18,277 nt of DNA from Firmicutes bacterium UBA5774 (GCA_002418625.1 DIEM01000040.1:24104-42380); one strand, 5' to 3'; positions 6,387-15,256 are shown, counted from the first letter of the stretch. Notes: generated by a model not told the origin, from the letters alone. Made by a program: numbers and translations.

Positions 6387-7808
6387 CCCCGCGATCCTGC
6401 CAAACACGATGCATTCTGTAATGGCGCAGGAGCTCAGCCGATCGGCGCCATGGATCCCTCCGGTGACTTCACCTGCCGCATATAACCCCTTGATCCTATT
6501 GCCTTCAAGGTCGACCACCCCGGCATCGGGATCGATCCGCACGCCGCCCATTGTGTAATGGACCTTAGGCAACAGCCGCATCGCCAGATAAGGCGGCTTC
6601 ATTGGCTTTGCACCTGATAATATGGTCTTCCCGAATTCACTGTCAACACCTTCCGATATGCCGGCATTGAATCTTGCGATTGCCTTGCCCAGCTCTTCTG
6701 ATGAAATGCCATAATAGGATGCGATTGCATCTATTGACTCGAATCGCCTGACGACTCCTTTATTGATCGCTTTACTGATATCCCAGCCGGAATCGACAAC
6801 CGCCCCTTCATGAGCAATGCCGACGCAGGGGTGGCCTGTCTTCAGGATGCCGTCGGACACGGTCTTCCTGTCCGCAAGTTCATTCACGACGCGCTTTCCG
6901 GTGGAAGGATCCACAACGATCCCATATGGAAATACGATGTATTCCGCAAATCTAGGTCCCGCTCCGAATCCCTTTTCGTCAGGAGAAGTCCAAGGACCCA
7001 GCTGAATGCGCGATAATTGGACAGGGGCGGCTCCGATCCTCAATGTCGCCGTCAGTGCCTCTGCCGTAGCGCAGGCCTTGTTCGTGGTATCCACCTGCCC
7101 TGTCAATCTGGGATCCTGTGCCATGCGAAATGAAACATCGCCGCCAAAGCCTCCGGTTGCCAGGATGACACCCTTCCTCGCATGGATCCTTTTCTCTTTA
7201 CCAGCAGGCTCAAGGCCTCTATCCTTTACTCTCGCCGCACAGGTCGTGATCCCGCACACCCTTTCCTCCGCATCAAAAAGATATTCCCGGAAAGAGGTCC
7301 ATAGCCTGATCGAGACTCCAAGCTCCGATAATTTATCCAATTGCCGCCGGATGATCTGCGCGCCCGTGACGCCGATCGGCGTATAGGTTCTGGCAACGGA
7401 ATGACCGTTGAAAATATCGACGCGATCCAGGTATTTGACACCCAGATGATCGCTGGCCCATTCAAATGCTTCCTTCGCCTGGTTGACGACTGTTTTGACA
7501 AGATCGGGATAGTTCAAGCCACAGCCGGCTTTCAGCATATCCTCGTACATCAGCTCCGGCGAATCGGCAACTCCGGCCGCCTTCTGCAGCAATGTCCCGG
7601 GCGCCGCCGTGCAGCCGTCGCTGATGATCGAATTCCCTCCCGGCGCGCCCATCTTTTCCAGCACGATGACTTCCGCGCCGGCTTCGCGCGCCTCGATGGC
7701 GGCGCTCAGTCCTGCAAAGCCGCTTCCGATGATGATCACGTCCGTCTCCTCGTCCCAATATTCAAACTGATTTCTATTTGCTCGTTCCTTTAAAAAATTT
7801 GCGTTCAT
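6360..7808 (-). CDS. FAD-dependent oxidoreductase, fumarate reductase/flavocytochrome c flavoprotein family
   Basis: This 482-residue flavoprotein has the N-terminal FAD-binding GSGFAG (28-33) after a hydrophobic strand, Glu51 for the ribose, and a C-terminal AGEVTGG...GADRL...FGRIAG block. Against Shewanella fumarate reductase (recalled numbering), the acid-catalyst Arg402 corresponds to Arg314 in NELADRK. His504 corresponds to His417 in KVHYTMGG, and Arg544 to Arg457. The His365 and Thr377/Glu378 positions are not kept (IQLGPWTSP replaces the usual HPT region). It probably reduces an unsaturated acid-like substrate other than fumarate. There is no signal peptide, haem motif or FMN-attachment domain, so it is cytosolic and needs a separate electron donor. 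GGAGGG precedes the ATG. It follows the hexosaminidase by 84 bases with no terminator between, so it is probably the last gene of the nag operon. The true substrate is unknown. Confidence 0.88.
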   Translation of the reverse strand: MNANFLKERANRNQFEYWDEETDVIIIGSGFAGLSAAIEAREAGAEVIVLEKMGAPGGNSIISDGCTAAPGTLLQKAAGVADSPELMYEDMLKAGCGLNYPDLVKTVVNQAKEAFEWASDHLGVKYLDRVDIFNGHSVARTYTPIGVTGAQIIRRQLDKLSELGVSIRLWTSFREYLFDAEERVCGITTCAARVKDRGLEPAGKEKRIHARKGVILATGGFGGDVSFRMAQDPRLTGQVDTTNKACATAEALTATLRIGAAPVQLSRIQLGPWTSPDEKGFGAGPRFAEYIVFPYGIVVDPSTGKRVVNELADRKTVSDGILKTGHPCVGIAHEGAVVDSGWDISKAINKGVVRRFESIDAIASYYGISSEELGKAIARFNAGISEGVDSEFGKTILSGAKPMKPPYLAMRLLPKVHYTMGGVRIDPDAGVVDLEGNRIKGLYAAGEVTGGIHGADRLSSCAITECIVFGRIAGKNAAMSGS

Positions 7809-7892
7809 CTATGCTCCCTCCGTAATCAGTACCTTCATAAATGCCGAAGTGCCCGATCGGATAAATTTTGACTTCTGCCAGGCTCGCCGGGC

Positions 7893-9800
7893 TTACTTCA
7901 ATTTCTCATCATATTTGCGCAAAACCGAACAGATCTGCCATACAAATTCCTTGATTCGGAATAATTCGCTCTCCCGGCTTACAACTCTCCAATCCCTGCA
8001 GTAATCCATGAGCCAGTTTTCCAGCATTCCCGCCGTTTCATGCGGTGTATTCGGCAGCTGCACATCCTGGCCGTATTCATATTTTTTAATTGTCAGTGCA
8101 ATTTCCTGCAGCAGCGCAACGCCCCGGGCTGCAAGATAATATTCCCGCATTTCCTGGCGGGTTTCCGGATACGACGTACTGTCATTCTGCCTAAAAGACT
8201 TGATGATTTCAGAGCATCTGGCGATCGACCCCTTCAACTGAGCCTCCGAAGCCAGCATGATATTTTTTTCGACCTCTTCATGCCTGAGTATCCCATTATC
8301 CTCATAGGTCAGTCCCAGCACCTTGTAATCCCTGAAATACACAAGATCGTTGAATGTAATGATATCCTGATGGGAAAGCTCACGCAGAAGACCTACAAGT
8401 TTTTTATTCGTGTCGCCGTATTCGATCAGCGAGATGATGTCATCTATGCTGATCAGATCCCTGACGTCCTCGACATTCCAGCTCTGAGCGGCGCCATAAA
8501 TCATGCACGGGATATTGAGCGCCGGCATATTGATGTTGCCGCAATCCCCCCAGTCTGTATTCAGCAAGCCTTCGGCGCGGTATTTGCTGCCGAGCTCCGC
8601 CAGCTCCCTGATATTCGCAAAGCTCTTGTCGTAGGCGTTCACGAGCCGGCTGTAGCCGGATACGCTCGGGCATACATACTGTTTCAGCCCGTGATCCGGA
8701 AAAACCTTGAAAAAATCCTCCTGGGCGTTGTACTCGTAAAACCAGTTCAGGCAAACGATATCGGGGTTCAGCGTGCCGATCAATTCGTGATTTTCCTGCA
8801 GGATATCCCCCCAGATCATCACTTCCTTGCCTTTGTTCTGTAAATGCTCAGCGAGTTTGTTGACATAGGAGATATAAAGCTCCCCATGCTTGATTTCTTC
8901 AACCAGACCGGCGCTTTTGCCTTTGCCCAGATCAAACGGCTCATCGCAGCAAATATTGATCTTGTTGCTTCGGAACAAAGGAATATATTGATCAAGAATG
9001 CCCTTGATCAATGTAAGGCTTTCCGGATCCGCCACATTGATGGTGTGATGACGCAGCCGCTTGAACCAGGAGAAGATGCCCCCCTGTTCAGACTCGACTT
9101 CTCTGTATTTGCCGTAGCTGACCGAACGCAGCAGATCATATAGATGGCCGAATGTTGCAATGCATGGCACAAGCTCCACACCTCTTATATGGCAGTATAG
9201 GTCCAGCTCCAATATTTCCTCCGGTATGAAGGGATCCGTCTGGGACCAGACTTCCTCAAAGCCATCCAGACGAAGACAGTTTTCCATATATAGCTGAAGC
9301 TGATTGATCTTGTAAAGCGCCAGCTTGTCCACGAGCTCCTTCAGGCTGGACATGGTCGGCACTCTTCCGCGGCTGACATCGAGCATATAGCCTCTGTTGG
9401 GATAGGATGGCTCATCTATTATATCCACGCAGCCGATCTCTCCGTCTGAAGTCCTGCATAATTGGATCAGCGTGGCCGCGCCATAGAGAAACCCTGCGTT
9501 GCCGCGGGCGGAAATGGTTATTTTGCCCGGCGTGACAGTCAGCCGGTAGGCTTCTTTTCCGATATCAAGCTTGTAATATTCAAAACTGATGCAGTTTTCA
9601 TCGTGATTGGCCGCTCTCCTCCACCCTTTTTTGATCGGAAGTGTGATCGCTATGATTTTTTCGATTTCCTGCCGAAGGAGTTTTGCAGTTTCCAGATCGA
9701 CATCATCCTGAGCAGCATCCAGCACGATCGCGGTATCGTGAACGATCGAAAACGACCCATCCTGGGTTATAATCTTATGTGGTAACGGTATCAAGCACAT
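7893..9800 (-). CDS. intracellular GH20 beta-N-acetylhexosaminidase
   Basis: This glycoside hydrolase of about 635 residues should release terminal N-acetylhexosamine by substrate-assisted catalysis. Residues 1-128 match the GH20 N-terminal alpha/beta domain. The catalytic barrel runs from about 130 to 480, with RGYMLDVSRG (136-145), a TFGH motif near 218, and the catalytic Asp286-Glu287 pair in INICCDEPFDLGKG. Most GH20 enzymes have HxGGDE here; the CDE...LGKG form marks a separate subgroup. A tryptophan in NTDWGDCGN probably lines the sugar pocket. The C-terminal 150 residues are largely helical. A TTG at 9848 is in frame but lacks a ribosome binding site; AAAGGAG (9807-9813) selects the ATG at 9800. 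There is no signal peptide, so it acts on imported oligosaccharides, and its product would need phosphorylation before NagA. It begins 19 bases after the nagB stop. Confidence 0.9.
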   Translation of the reverse strand: MCLIPLPHKIITQDGSFSIVHDTAIVLDAAQDDVDLETAKLLRQEIEKIIAITLPIKKGWRRAANHDENCISFEYYKLDIGKEAYRLTVTPGKITISARGNAGFLYGAATLIQLCRTSDGEIGCVDIIDEPSYPNRGYMLDVSRGRVPTMSSLKELVDKLALYKINQLQLYMENCLRLDGFEEVWSQTDPFIPEEILELDLYCHIRGVELVPCIATFGHLYDLLRSVSYGKYREVESEQGGIFSWFKRLRHHTINVADPESLTLIKGILDQYIPLFRSNKINICCDEPFDLGKGKSAGLVEEIKHGELYISYVNKLAEHLQNKGKEVMIWGDILQENHELIGTLNPDIVCLNWFYEYNAQEDFFKVFPDHGLKQYVCPSVSGYSRLVNAYDKSFANIRELAELGSKYRAEGLLNTDWGDCGNINMPALNIPCMIYGAAQSWNVEDVRDLISIDDIISLIEYGDTNKKLVGLLRELSHQDIITFNDLVYFRDYKVLGLTYEDNGILRHEEVEKNIMLASEAQLKGSIARCSEIIKSFRQNDSTSYPETRQEMREYYLAARGVALLQEIALTIKKYEYGQDVQLPNTPHETAGMLENWLMDYCRDWRVVSRESELFRIKEFVWQICSVLRKYDEKLK

Positions 9801-9819
9801 AACGACTCCTTTCCATGCC

Positions 9820-10545
9820 TCATAAAAGTTTGGCGGCATTTTTCTCAATGATCATCACAACGTTGGGATGCAGCTGGATGATCGAAGCCGGCACCTCGGG
9901 ACATATCTTTCCTGTAATGGTTTTATGGATCGCTTCAGCCTTGCCTTCCCCATTCGCCAAAAGCATCAGCATCCTCGACTGCAATATCGTTTTTATACCC
10001 ATGCTGATAGCGGATGTCGGCACTTCCTCCCTGGAACCGAAAAATCTGGAGTTCGCTTCGATCGTCATCTGATGCAGCTTGACCAGATGAGTCTCCGCCT
10101 CGAATTCGATGCCCGGCTCATTGAACCCTATGTGGCCATTCGCTCCGATCCCAAGTATCTGAAGGTCGATACCGCCGCAGCGCTGGATTTTCTGCTCATA
10201 GTTTCTGCATTCCTCACCGATGTCCGGTGCCATGCAATCGGGAATATTGGTGTTTTCAGACTTGATATTGATCTGGTCAAAGAAATTGTATTTCATATAA
10301 TAGTGATAGCTTTCACTGTCTTCTCTTCCCAATTTACAGTATTCATCCAGATTGAAGGCAGTGACATTCGAAAAATCTATTTCCCGGTTTTCATACATTT
10401 TTATGAGCTCCGCGTACATGCCGCGCGGCGTGTCCCCCGTAGCGAATCCCAATACGCAATGCGGCTTCAGGTCGATCTGGCTTCTGACGATCGCAGCAGC
10501 CCTTCTGCTCATTTCTTCATAATTTTCCGTCACTATGATACGCAT
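9820..10545 (-). CDS. nagB: glucosamine-6-phosphate deaminase
   Basis: NagB converts glucosamine-6-phosphate to fructose-6-phosphate and ammonia in the cytosol. The protein has 241 residues, the short Bacillus-type form without the C-terminal extension linked to allosteric control in E. coli (266 residues). Asp67 in FNLDEY and His138/Glu143 in GANGHIGFNEP are the catalytic residues, and GFATGDTPRGMY (33-44) binds the phosphate. The ATG at 10545 gives the classic MRIIVTENYEEMS start and has a G-rich site upstream. A GTG at 10554 would overlap the nagA stop by four bases (GTGA) and is the alternative. Tight linkage to nagA implies coupled translation. Confidence 0.96.
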   Translation of the reverse strand: MRIIVTENYEEMSRRAAAIVRSQIDLKPHCVLGFATGDTPRGMYAELIKMYENREIDFSNVTAFNLDEYCKLGREDSESYHYYMKYNFFDQINIKSENTNIPDCMAPDIGEECRNYEQKIQRCGGIDLQILGIGANGHIGFNEPGIEFEAETHLVKLHQMTIEANSRFFGSREEVPTSAISMGIKTILQSRMLMLLANGEGKAEAIHKTITGKICPEVPASIIQLHPNVVMIIEKNAAKLL

Positions 10546-10550
10546 CCCGA

Positions 10551-11723
10551 TCACCCCCGATCGAACCCATAAATAGATTCCCCGCCCAGAAATGTCATCT
10601 GCACATTCAGTTCATCATCAAAAATGACGATATCCGCATCTTTTCCGATTTTAATGCTCCCCTTCTCCTGATCGGCTCCAAGCAGCCTTGCAGGGTTCAA
10701 GCTCGCCAAAGCGACAGCTTCATGGATCTCCAGATCGGTATGCTTCAGAATGTTCAGCACAGCCTTGTTCAAAGTCAGGATACTGCCTGCCAGCGTTCCA
10801 TCCCGGAGCCTTGCCGAATGATCGTCCACGGTCACTTCCTGCCCGCCGAGCTCCCAGCTGCCCGCTTCCATGGAGCCGGCCCGCATCGCGTCAGTAACCA
10901 GTATCATCCTGTCCTTCCCCTTCGCATTCAATAAAATCTGGAATACAGCAGGATGCACATGCAAGGTGTCCGCTATCAATTCAAAATAGATGTCGCTTCT
11001 CAATATTGCGCCGATGACACCCGGCGCTCTATGATGGAACGGCGGCATGGCGTTGAAAATGTGGGTGGCGCTGCTTACGCCGGCGCCTATTGCCTCCATA
11101 GCCGTTTCATAGTCCGCATTCGTATGTCCTATCGACAGCACGGCGTCAGAATGCGCTTTCGTGCTTTTTATGAATTGAAATTCGAAATCTTCTTCGGGCG
11201 CTATGGTGATGATCCTGATGATGTCCAGAAAATTCCTGATAAATGTGGCATCGGGTTTCATCAAATGCTCTTCGCTATGGGCTCCCTTATATTTTCCGCT
11301 GATGAAGGGCCCCTCCATATGAGCGCCCAGTATTTTCGCGCCAGCGGGAGGCTCTTTCATCGCGATCCTTATTGCATCCAGCGCACGGCGTATTTTTTCC
11401 TCTTCCATCGACATGGTCGTCGGCAAAAACCCCGTAACGCCGTTTCGGGCGACGGTCCTGCTTATGACCGCAAGATCGGATACCGCTCCGTCCATTGTGT
11501 CTTTTCCACCGGAGCCATGGATATGGATATCGATGAATCCCGGTGACACATAATTTTCATGGGCGTCGATCGTTTCGATCCCGGAAGCCTGTGTTGTCCC
11601 ATCGAAGCTTTCCCCGTCAACGATATCGATTATTTTATCACTGAAAATCAGGCTCTTTCCTGTAAGAACCTTGTTTTCCAGAACGATCTTCCCGTTCCTG
11701 ATACAACAGAGATGTTTATTCAT
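10551..11723 (-). CDS. nagA: N-acetylglucosamine-6-phosphate deacetylase
   Basis: NagA removes acetate from N-acetylglucosamine-6-phosphate, feeding NagB. The 390-residue amidohydrolase has the metal-binding HIHG motif (His67, His69), Glu137 in HMEGPF, His200 in GHT, His221 in THIFNAM and catalytic Asp278 in VTDAM, all as expected for the family. It is first in a block of nagA, nagB, GH20 hexosaminidase and FAD oxidoreductase, all on the minus strand with small gaps. Its ribosome binding site is weak (GGTGATC before the ATG). Transcription probably starts near 11793 from the extended -10 promoter described separately. Confidence 0.96.
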   Translation of the reverse strand: MNKHLCCIRNGKIVLENKVLTGKSLIFSDKIIDIVDGESFDGTTQASGIETIDAHENYVSPGFIDIHIHGSGGKDTMDGAVSDLAVISRTVARNGVTGFLPTTMSMEEEKIRRALDAIRIAMKEPPAGAKILGAHMEGPFISGKYKGAHSEEHLMKPDATFIRNFLDIIRIITIAPEEDFEFQFIKSTKAHSDAVLSIGHTNADYETAMEAIGAGVSSATHIFNAMPPFHHRAPGVIGAILRSDIYFELIADTLHVHPAVFQILLNAKGKDRMILVTDAMRAGSMEAGSWELGGQEVTVDDHSARLRDGTLAGSILTLNKAVLNILKHTDLEIHEAVALASLNPARLLGADQEKGSIKIGKDADIVIFDDELNVQMTFLGGESIYGFDRG

Positions 11724-11794
11724 AATTGATCACCGGCCTTTTTCTTACAACTCTTACAAGCAGAAGCGCCGTCAGGCGACAGCGGCCTTTCGCC

Positions 11795-11810
11795 TTGATT
11801 CTATACCAAT
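11795..11810 (-). promoter_or_regulatory. extended -10 promoter overlapping a NagR/dre-like operator
   Basis: The minus strand reads ATTGGTATAGAATCAA. TGG-TATAGA fits an extended -10 box (TGnTATAAT), placing the start about 70 bases before nagA; I see no good -35. The same bases resemble the dre operator of GntR-type NagR/YvoA regulators (TGGTATAGACCA-like as I recall it), with the left half good and the right half degenerate. No NagR gene lies in the window. The promoter call is more secure than the operator. Confidence 0.45.
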
Positions 11811-11884
11811 TTCCTTCAAATTGGAAGATATATGTATGTTTTGGAAATAAACTCCGGCTTCAAATTCCGGCAGCATTACCGGAA
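11806..11884. repeat. two inverted repeats in the nagA-tetR spacer
   Basis: The 417-base spacer 11724-12140 holds no convincing gene. It contains a perfect 7-bp inverted repeat, CCAATTT/AAATTGG (11806-11812 and 11818-11824), touching the nagA -10 box. A second repeat, TTCCGG/CCGGAA (11865-11870 and 11879-11884), lies further upstream. Neither is followed by a T run, so they are more likely protein-binding sites than terminators. A direct repeat of TCTTACAA (11743-11750 and 11752-11759) lies in the nagA leader. I see nothing else until the tetR promoter at 12083. Confidence 0.5.
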
Positions 11885-12082
11885 AATTTCCGCTCTCCAG
11901 CCATGTCCACTAATTTCACGTTTCATGCTTCCTGCTTTTTTTCATCCTTGTTCGTTCACTCGTCCAAATTTAACCGATTTGATTAGTTGAATTTGTTCGC
12001 TGAATTAATTTTTTATAAGCTGGCATATCCCTTCTGTCGAAACGATTTTAAAATATTTTCATCTCTTGTAATAATGGGATGT

Positions 12083-12111
12083 TTGACAACCAATTCCAAA
12101 TACTTTATGAT
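12083..12111 (+). promoter_or_regulatory. strong sigma-A promoter of the tetR-luxR-like pair
   Basis: TTGACA (12083-12088), a 17-base spacer and TATGAT (12106-12111) form a near-consensus promoter. Transcription should start near 12118, giving a leader of about 23 bases that contains the GAGGTG ribosome binding site. Confidence 0.85.
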
Positions 12112-12140
12112 AAAGAAAGAATTTTTATGAGGTGACATGA

Positions 12141-12737
12141 ATGCAAAGAAAAAAACTCACGACGCGACAGGCGCAGGCGATAAAAACCAAAGCGAAAATT
12201 TACAATACCGCTTTCGATCTCATGGAAAAAAAGGGGTTCGACAACATTACGATCGAAGAGATCAGCAAAAAAGCCGGTGTATCTGTCGGCGCGTTCTACC
12301 ATTATTTTAAGTCGAAAAATGACATCCTGTTTGAGATATTCCATCGGGCAGATGAATACTTTAAGGACAGCGTGGAAAACAAATTGGTCTCGGAACATAT
12401 CGAGGATCAAATCGTTGAATACTTTACCCATTATGCACGCTATTCCAACCAAACCGGAATAGAGTTCACCAAGCATTTATATAATACGGAAAACAAATAC
12501 TTCCTTAAAAAAGACCGATATATGCTGACCGTGCTCCAGGATATCATCCGCAGCGGCCAGGACAGCGGCCGGATCACCGCCGATCTTGATCCTGACCATA
12601 TGAGCGATTATTTTTTCATTGCCGCAAGGGGCCTCATATTTGACTGGTGCCTCAACGACGGCAGCTATGATCTGGAAGAAAAGATGAGCCTATATTTTAA
12701 AAGATTGGTGAATGTGTTTTCCGTTAAACCAGTATAG
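12141..12737 (+). CDS. TetR/AcrR family transcriptional regulator
   Basis: This is a 198-residue dimeric DNA-binding regulator. Residues about 12-60 form the TetR helix-turn-helix (ITIEEISKKAGVSVGAFYHYFKSK, the family signature). The remaining helical part, rich in aromatic residues, is the ligand pocket and dimer interface. GAGGTG ends six bases before the ATG. A strong promoter sits directly upstream. The gene is followed after 48 bases by the GAF/LuxR-like gene on the same strand, so the two are probably one transcript. TetR proteins often repress nearby efflux genes, and the MATE pump 2.6 kb away is a candidate target; this is inference. Confidence 0.93.
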   Translation: MQRKKLTTRQAQAIKTKAKIYNTAFDLMEKKGFDNITIEEISKKAGVSVGAFYHYFKSKNDILFEIFHRADEYFKDSVENKLVSEHIEDQIVEYFTHYARYSNQTGIEFTKHLYNTENKYFLKKDRYMLTVLQDIIRSGQDSGRITADLDPDHMSDYFFIAARGLIFDWCLNDGSYDLEEKMSLYFKRLVNVFSVKPV

Positions 12738-12785
12738 AACGACCGCCGGCTCTGCCGCCGAAATCGCCGATAGAAAGGTGGAACA

Positions 12786-13547
12786 ATGAAATTACTTGAT
12801 TGCAATGACTGGATCTTTCTAAACAGCATCATCTATAAGATCCACAGCATCGAAGACCTCACCGCGATGCGGCGCTCATTTCTGGAATTGATAAAGCTGC
12901 TGATCCCTTATGACATAGCGACCTTCTATCTGGCCAATGCCGGCGATTCACACCTGCTTGGGCACCCCGTCGGCGTCAATGTCAGCGATGAGGAATTGCA
13001 GGAGTATACGGATCATTTCGAAGACATCGATTACACGCGCTGGGTGTTCATCAGCGCCAGAAGCATGGCATACCGCGAAACGGACCTCTTCCCCGATTCT
13101 GTCCGGGAAGAAACAGCGTTATATAAGGAAATGTACGCGCCGAACAACATCCATTTTTCAGCTCAATTGAGCATCGTGCACAGCGAAGTGTTCCTGGGCA
13201 TCATTTCACTTTACAGGAGTAAGGAGAAAGCGGATTTTTCCGAACGCGACCTTTTTGTGCTGGACATGGTCAAGGATCATCTGGCTTATCGCCTGTTCAA
13301 GGAATCAAAAACCGAAGCTCCCTCCGCATCGGCCGGAAACCAAATCGATCCTTCGGCTTATGCCGTCCGTTTCAATCTGACGCAACGCGAAGCGGAGGTG
13401 TTCGAGCTCCTGTTCGGAGACCTGACCGATGATGAAATCTGCAGCAAACTGTTTATCGGCTCCAACACGCTGAAAAAGCATATTTTGAGCATCTATAAGA
13501 AAACCGGTGTGAAAAGCAGGATCCAGCTTTACAAGCTCATCAAATGA
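12786..13547 (+). CDS. LuxR-type regulator with an N-terminal GAF-like sensor domain
   Basis: This 253-residue protein has a GAF-like N-terminal region (about 15-170; LIPYDIATFYLAN, LSIVHSEVFLGIISLYRS and FSERDLFVLDMVKDHL fit such folds). A linker and a C-terminal LuxR/FixJ helix-turn-helix (about 195-253) follow: LTQREAEVFELL, then DDEICSKLFIGSNTLKKHI with a typical KTGVKSR turn. There is no receiver domain, so it probably responds to a bound small molecule. AAAGGTGG gives a good ribosome binding site. It follows tetR and runs towards the amidohydrolase, ending 61 bases from that gene's stop with no clear terminator between. Target genes are unknown; the MATE/amidohydrolase pair is the nearest. 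Confidence 0.9.
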   Translation: MKLLDCNDWIFLNSIIYKIHSIEDLTAMRRSFLELIKLLIPYDIATFYLANAGDSHLLGHPVGVNVSDEELQEYTDHFEDIDYTRWVFISARSMAYRETDLFPDSVREETALYKEMYAPNNIHFSAQLSIVHSEVFLGIISLYRSKEKADFSERDLFVLDMVKDHLAYRLFKESKTEAPSASAGNQIDPSAYAVRFNLTQREAEVFELLFGDLTDDEICSKLFIGSNTLKKHILSIYKKTGVKSRIQLYKLIK

Positions 13548-13608
13548 ATCCGGACAGCCGTAATTCAGCTCTGCCTCAGATCCATGCGCGTCTGGCTCGC
13601 CTGGCTGA

Positions 13609-15234
13609 TCAGGCGCTGTAAATGATTTTCCCATCCATTATTGTCATCTTAATCTGTGTTTTAAGGATTTCTTCGATATGCCCGGAAAAAGGATCCTTGT
13701 CCAGAACGATGATATCCGCCAGTTTCCCCTGCTCCAGTGTTCCGAGGTCACTTTCCCTATTTAGGGCGCAGGCGCTTCCGTAGGTATACGCCTTCAATGC
13801 CTGTGCCAGCGATATTTTTTCCTGTGGATTCAGGCCAGCCTGGGCGCCTTCTCTGTCACGCCTTGCAACCGCTGCGTAAATATTGGAAAACGGATCGATG
13901 GGGGCTACCGGAAAATCCGTTCCGAAGGCCAATGTCACGCCGCTGTCAAGCAGGCTCTTAAACGGCCATTCGAATCGGCAGCGATCCTCCCCGATACGCT
14001 CGACCTTCTCGTTTGCATCCATAACCAAATGGATCGGCTGCATCGACGCAATGACATCCAGGTCATGGAACCGCCCGATATCATCCGGATGAATGCTTTC
14101 TATGTGCTCAATCGTGTTCTTGCGTCCGGTATTCCCGTTTTGCCTGTTCGATTCTTCAAAAGCATCAAGAGCCAGCCTGACGCCGGCATCCCCGATCGCA
14201 TGGAGCCTGACGGCAAATCCCTCCTTGTTGGCTTCGGCAATGCATTTCTTGTATAAATCGGCAGAGTAATTTGAAAATCCCGTTGTCGCAGGCTTGTCGG
14301 AATACGGCTGCAGCATAAACGCGGAATACGTCGATGTAACGCCGTCGACAAACTGCTTCAATCCTGAAACACGCAATTTTTCAGAGTGATATCGCTCGCG
14401 AAGACTTTTGGCAACCTCAAAATTGCCGTCAAGCCCGAGGCTTGGATACAAGTGGAGCCTGACGGTCAGTTCCCCTTCCCGTTCCAGTTCCGCAGCTATT
14501 TCATATTCTGTGAAAGATCGTTCTATCACGGGGTTGACCGACATGCTGGCCGTCGACGTGATGCCGCAATGCGCGATTTCCCTGTAGAAATTCTTCTGGA
14601 TCTCCTTCATGCGTTCAGCCGGCAGGGCAAAGGCGAATTCGTTCGCCGGCGCTTCCGCTTCAATTTCAAAAAGCAAACCGGTCAGCTCCCCATCGCTGTC
14701 CTTGCCGATCTCTCCGAACGACACTGTACTGTCCGCAGTGATCCCGCTTTCCTCGAGCGCCTTGGTATTGAGCCAGAACGTATGCCCGTCAGCTGACAGA
14801 AGATATACCGGCTTGTCCGGCACGACAGCATCCAGCGACGCACGGCTCGGCAATTCCGAGTTCCTGTCCCACCATGCCGGGAACCATCCCATACCTGTGA
14901 TTCTGGGATAATCAGGATGCTCTTTTGCAAATGCTTTGACCATAGCGGCGCATTCCTTCTCCGAATGGGATTCAAACGGAGCAGTCAGCATGTAATCGCT
15001 GTTGACAAAGGCTCCGGTAAAAAAATGCATGTGCGCATCGACGAAGCCGGGCATGATCAGTTCATCATCGAATGCCAGCACTTCGGTATGCGGCCCGATC
15101 CAGTTCTCCAATGCGGCGACGTTTCCAACGCATACTATTCTGTTGCCGGAAATCGCCACGCCGCCTTCGAATGGTTCCTCACCAAGGCCGTTAAAAACAT
15201 GACGGCTCTTCAATACAATCGTTGCTTTATCCAT
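13609..15234 (-). CDS. YtcJ-like metal-dependent amidohydrolase
   Basis: This cytosolic enzyme of 541 residues belongs to the amidohydrolase_3/YtcJ group, which includes N-substituted formamide deformylase. Metal and catalytic motifs are complete: HMH (68-70) after GFVDA, the lysine in KQFVDG, then RLHAIGD, IEHIES and the catalytic Asp in FGTDFPVAP. Members cleave C-N bonds in small amides or cyclic imides; the substrate cannot be predicted here. A GTG at 15243 is in frame, but AAGGAG sits directly against it and eight bases from the ATG at 15234, so the ATG is preferred. It follows the MATE gene by 81 bases on the same strand; the spacer contains a hairpin. Co-transcription with an exporter suggests degradation plus efflux of related compounds. 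Confidence 0.92.
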   Translation of the reverse strand: MDKATIVLKSRHVFNGLGEEPFEGGVAISGNRIVCVGNVAALENWIGPHTEVLAFDDELIMPGFVDAHMHFFTGAFVNSDYMLTAPFESHSEKECAAMVKAFAKEHPDYPRITGMGWFPAWWDRNSELPSRASLDAVVPDKPVYLLSADGHTFWLNTKALEESGITADSTVSFGEIGKDSDGELTGLLFEIEAEAPANEFAFALPAERMKEIQKNFYREIAHCGITSTASMSVNPVIERSFTEYEIAAELEREGELTVRLHLYPSLGLDGNFEVAKSLRERYHSEKLRVSGLKQFVDGVTSTYSAFMLQPYSDKPATTGFSNYSADLYKKCIAEANKEGFAVRLHAIGDAGVRLALDAFEESNRQNGNTGRKNTIEHIESIHPDDIGRFHDLDVIASMQPIHLVMDANEKVERIGEDRCRFEWPFKSLLDSGVTLAFGTDFPVAPIDPFSNIYAAVARRDREGAQAGLNPQEKISLAQALKAYTYGSACALNRESDLGTLEQGKLADIIVLDKDPFSGHIEEILKTQIKMTIMDGKIIYSA

Positions 15235-15256
15235 TTTGGCCACTCCTTCATCCTTG

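Noticed and set aside
8040..8843. 267-codon plus-strand frame opposite the GH20 gene
   Set aside because: Antisense to conserved GH20 sequence, no ribosome binding site and no domain.
11900..11960. Nine-codon minus-strand reading frame (MKKSRKHET) with a weak AAGG upstream
   Set aside because: Too short to support; no regulatory codon run such as in leader peptides.
11726..11986. 86-codon plus-strand frame in the nagA-tetR spacer
   Set aside because: No ribosome binding site, no conserved features, and it overlaps the nag promoter region.
13598..13615. CGCCTG/CAGGCG hairpin between the LuxR-like and amidohydrolase stops
   Set aside because: Only six base pairs and no T run on either strand, so not called a terminator.
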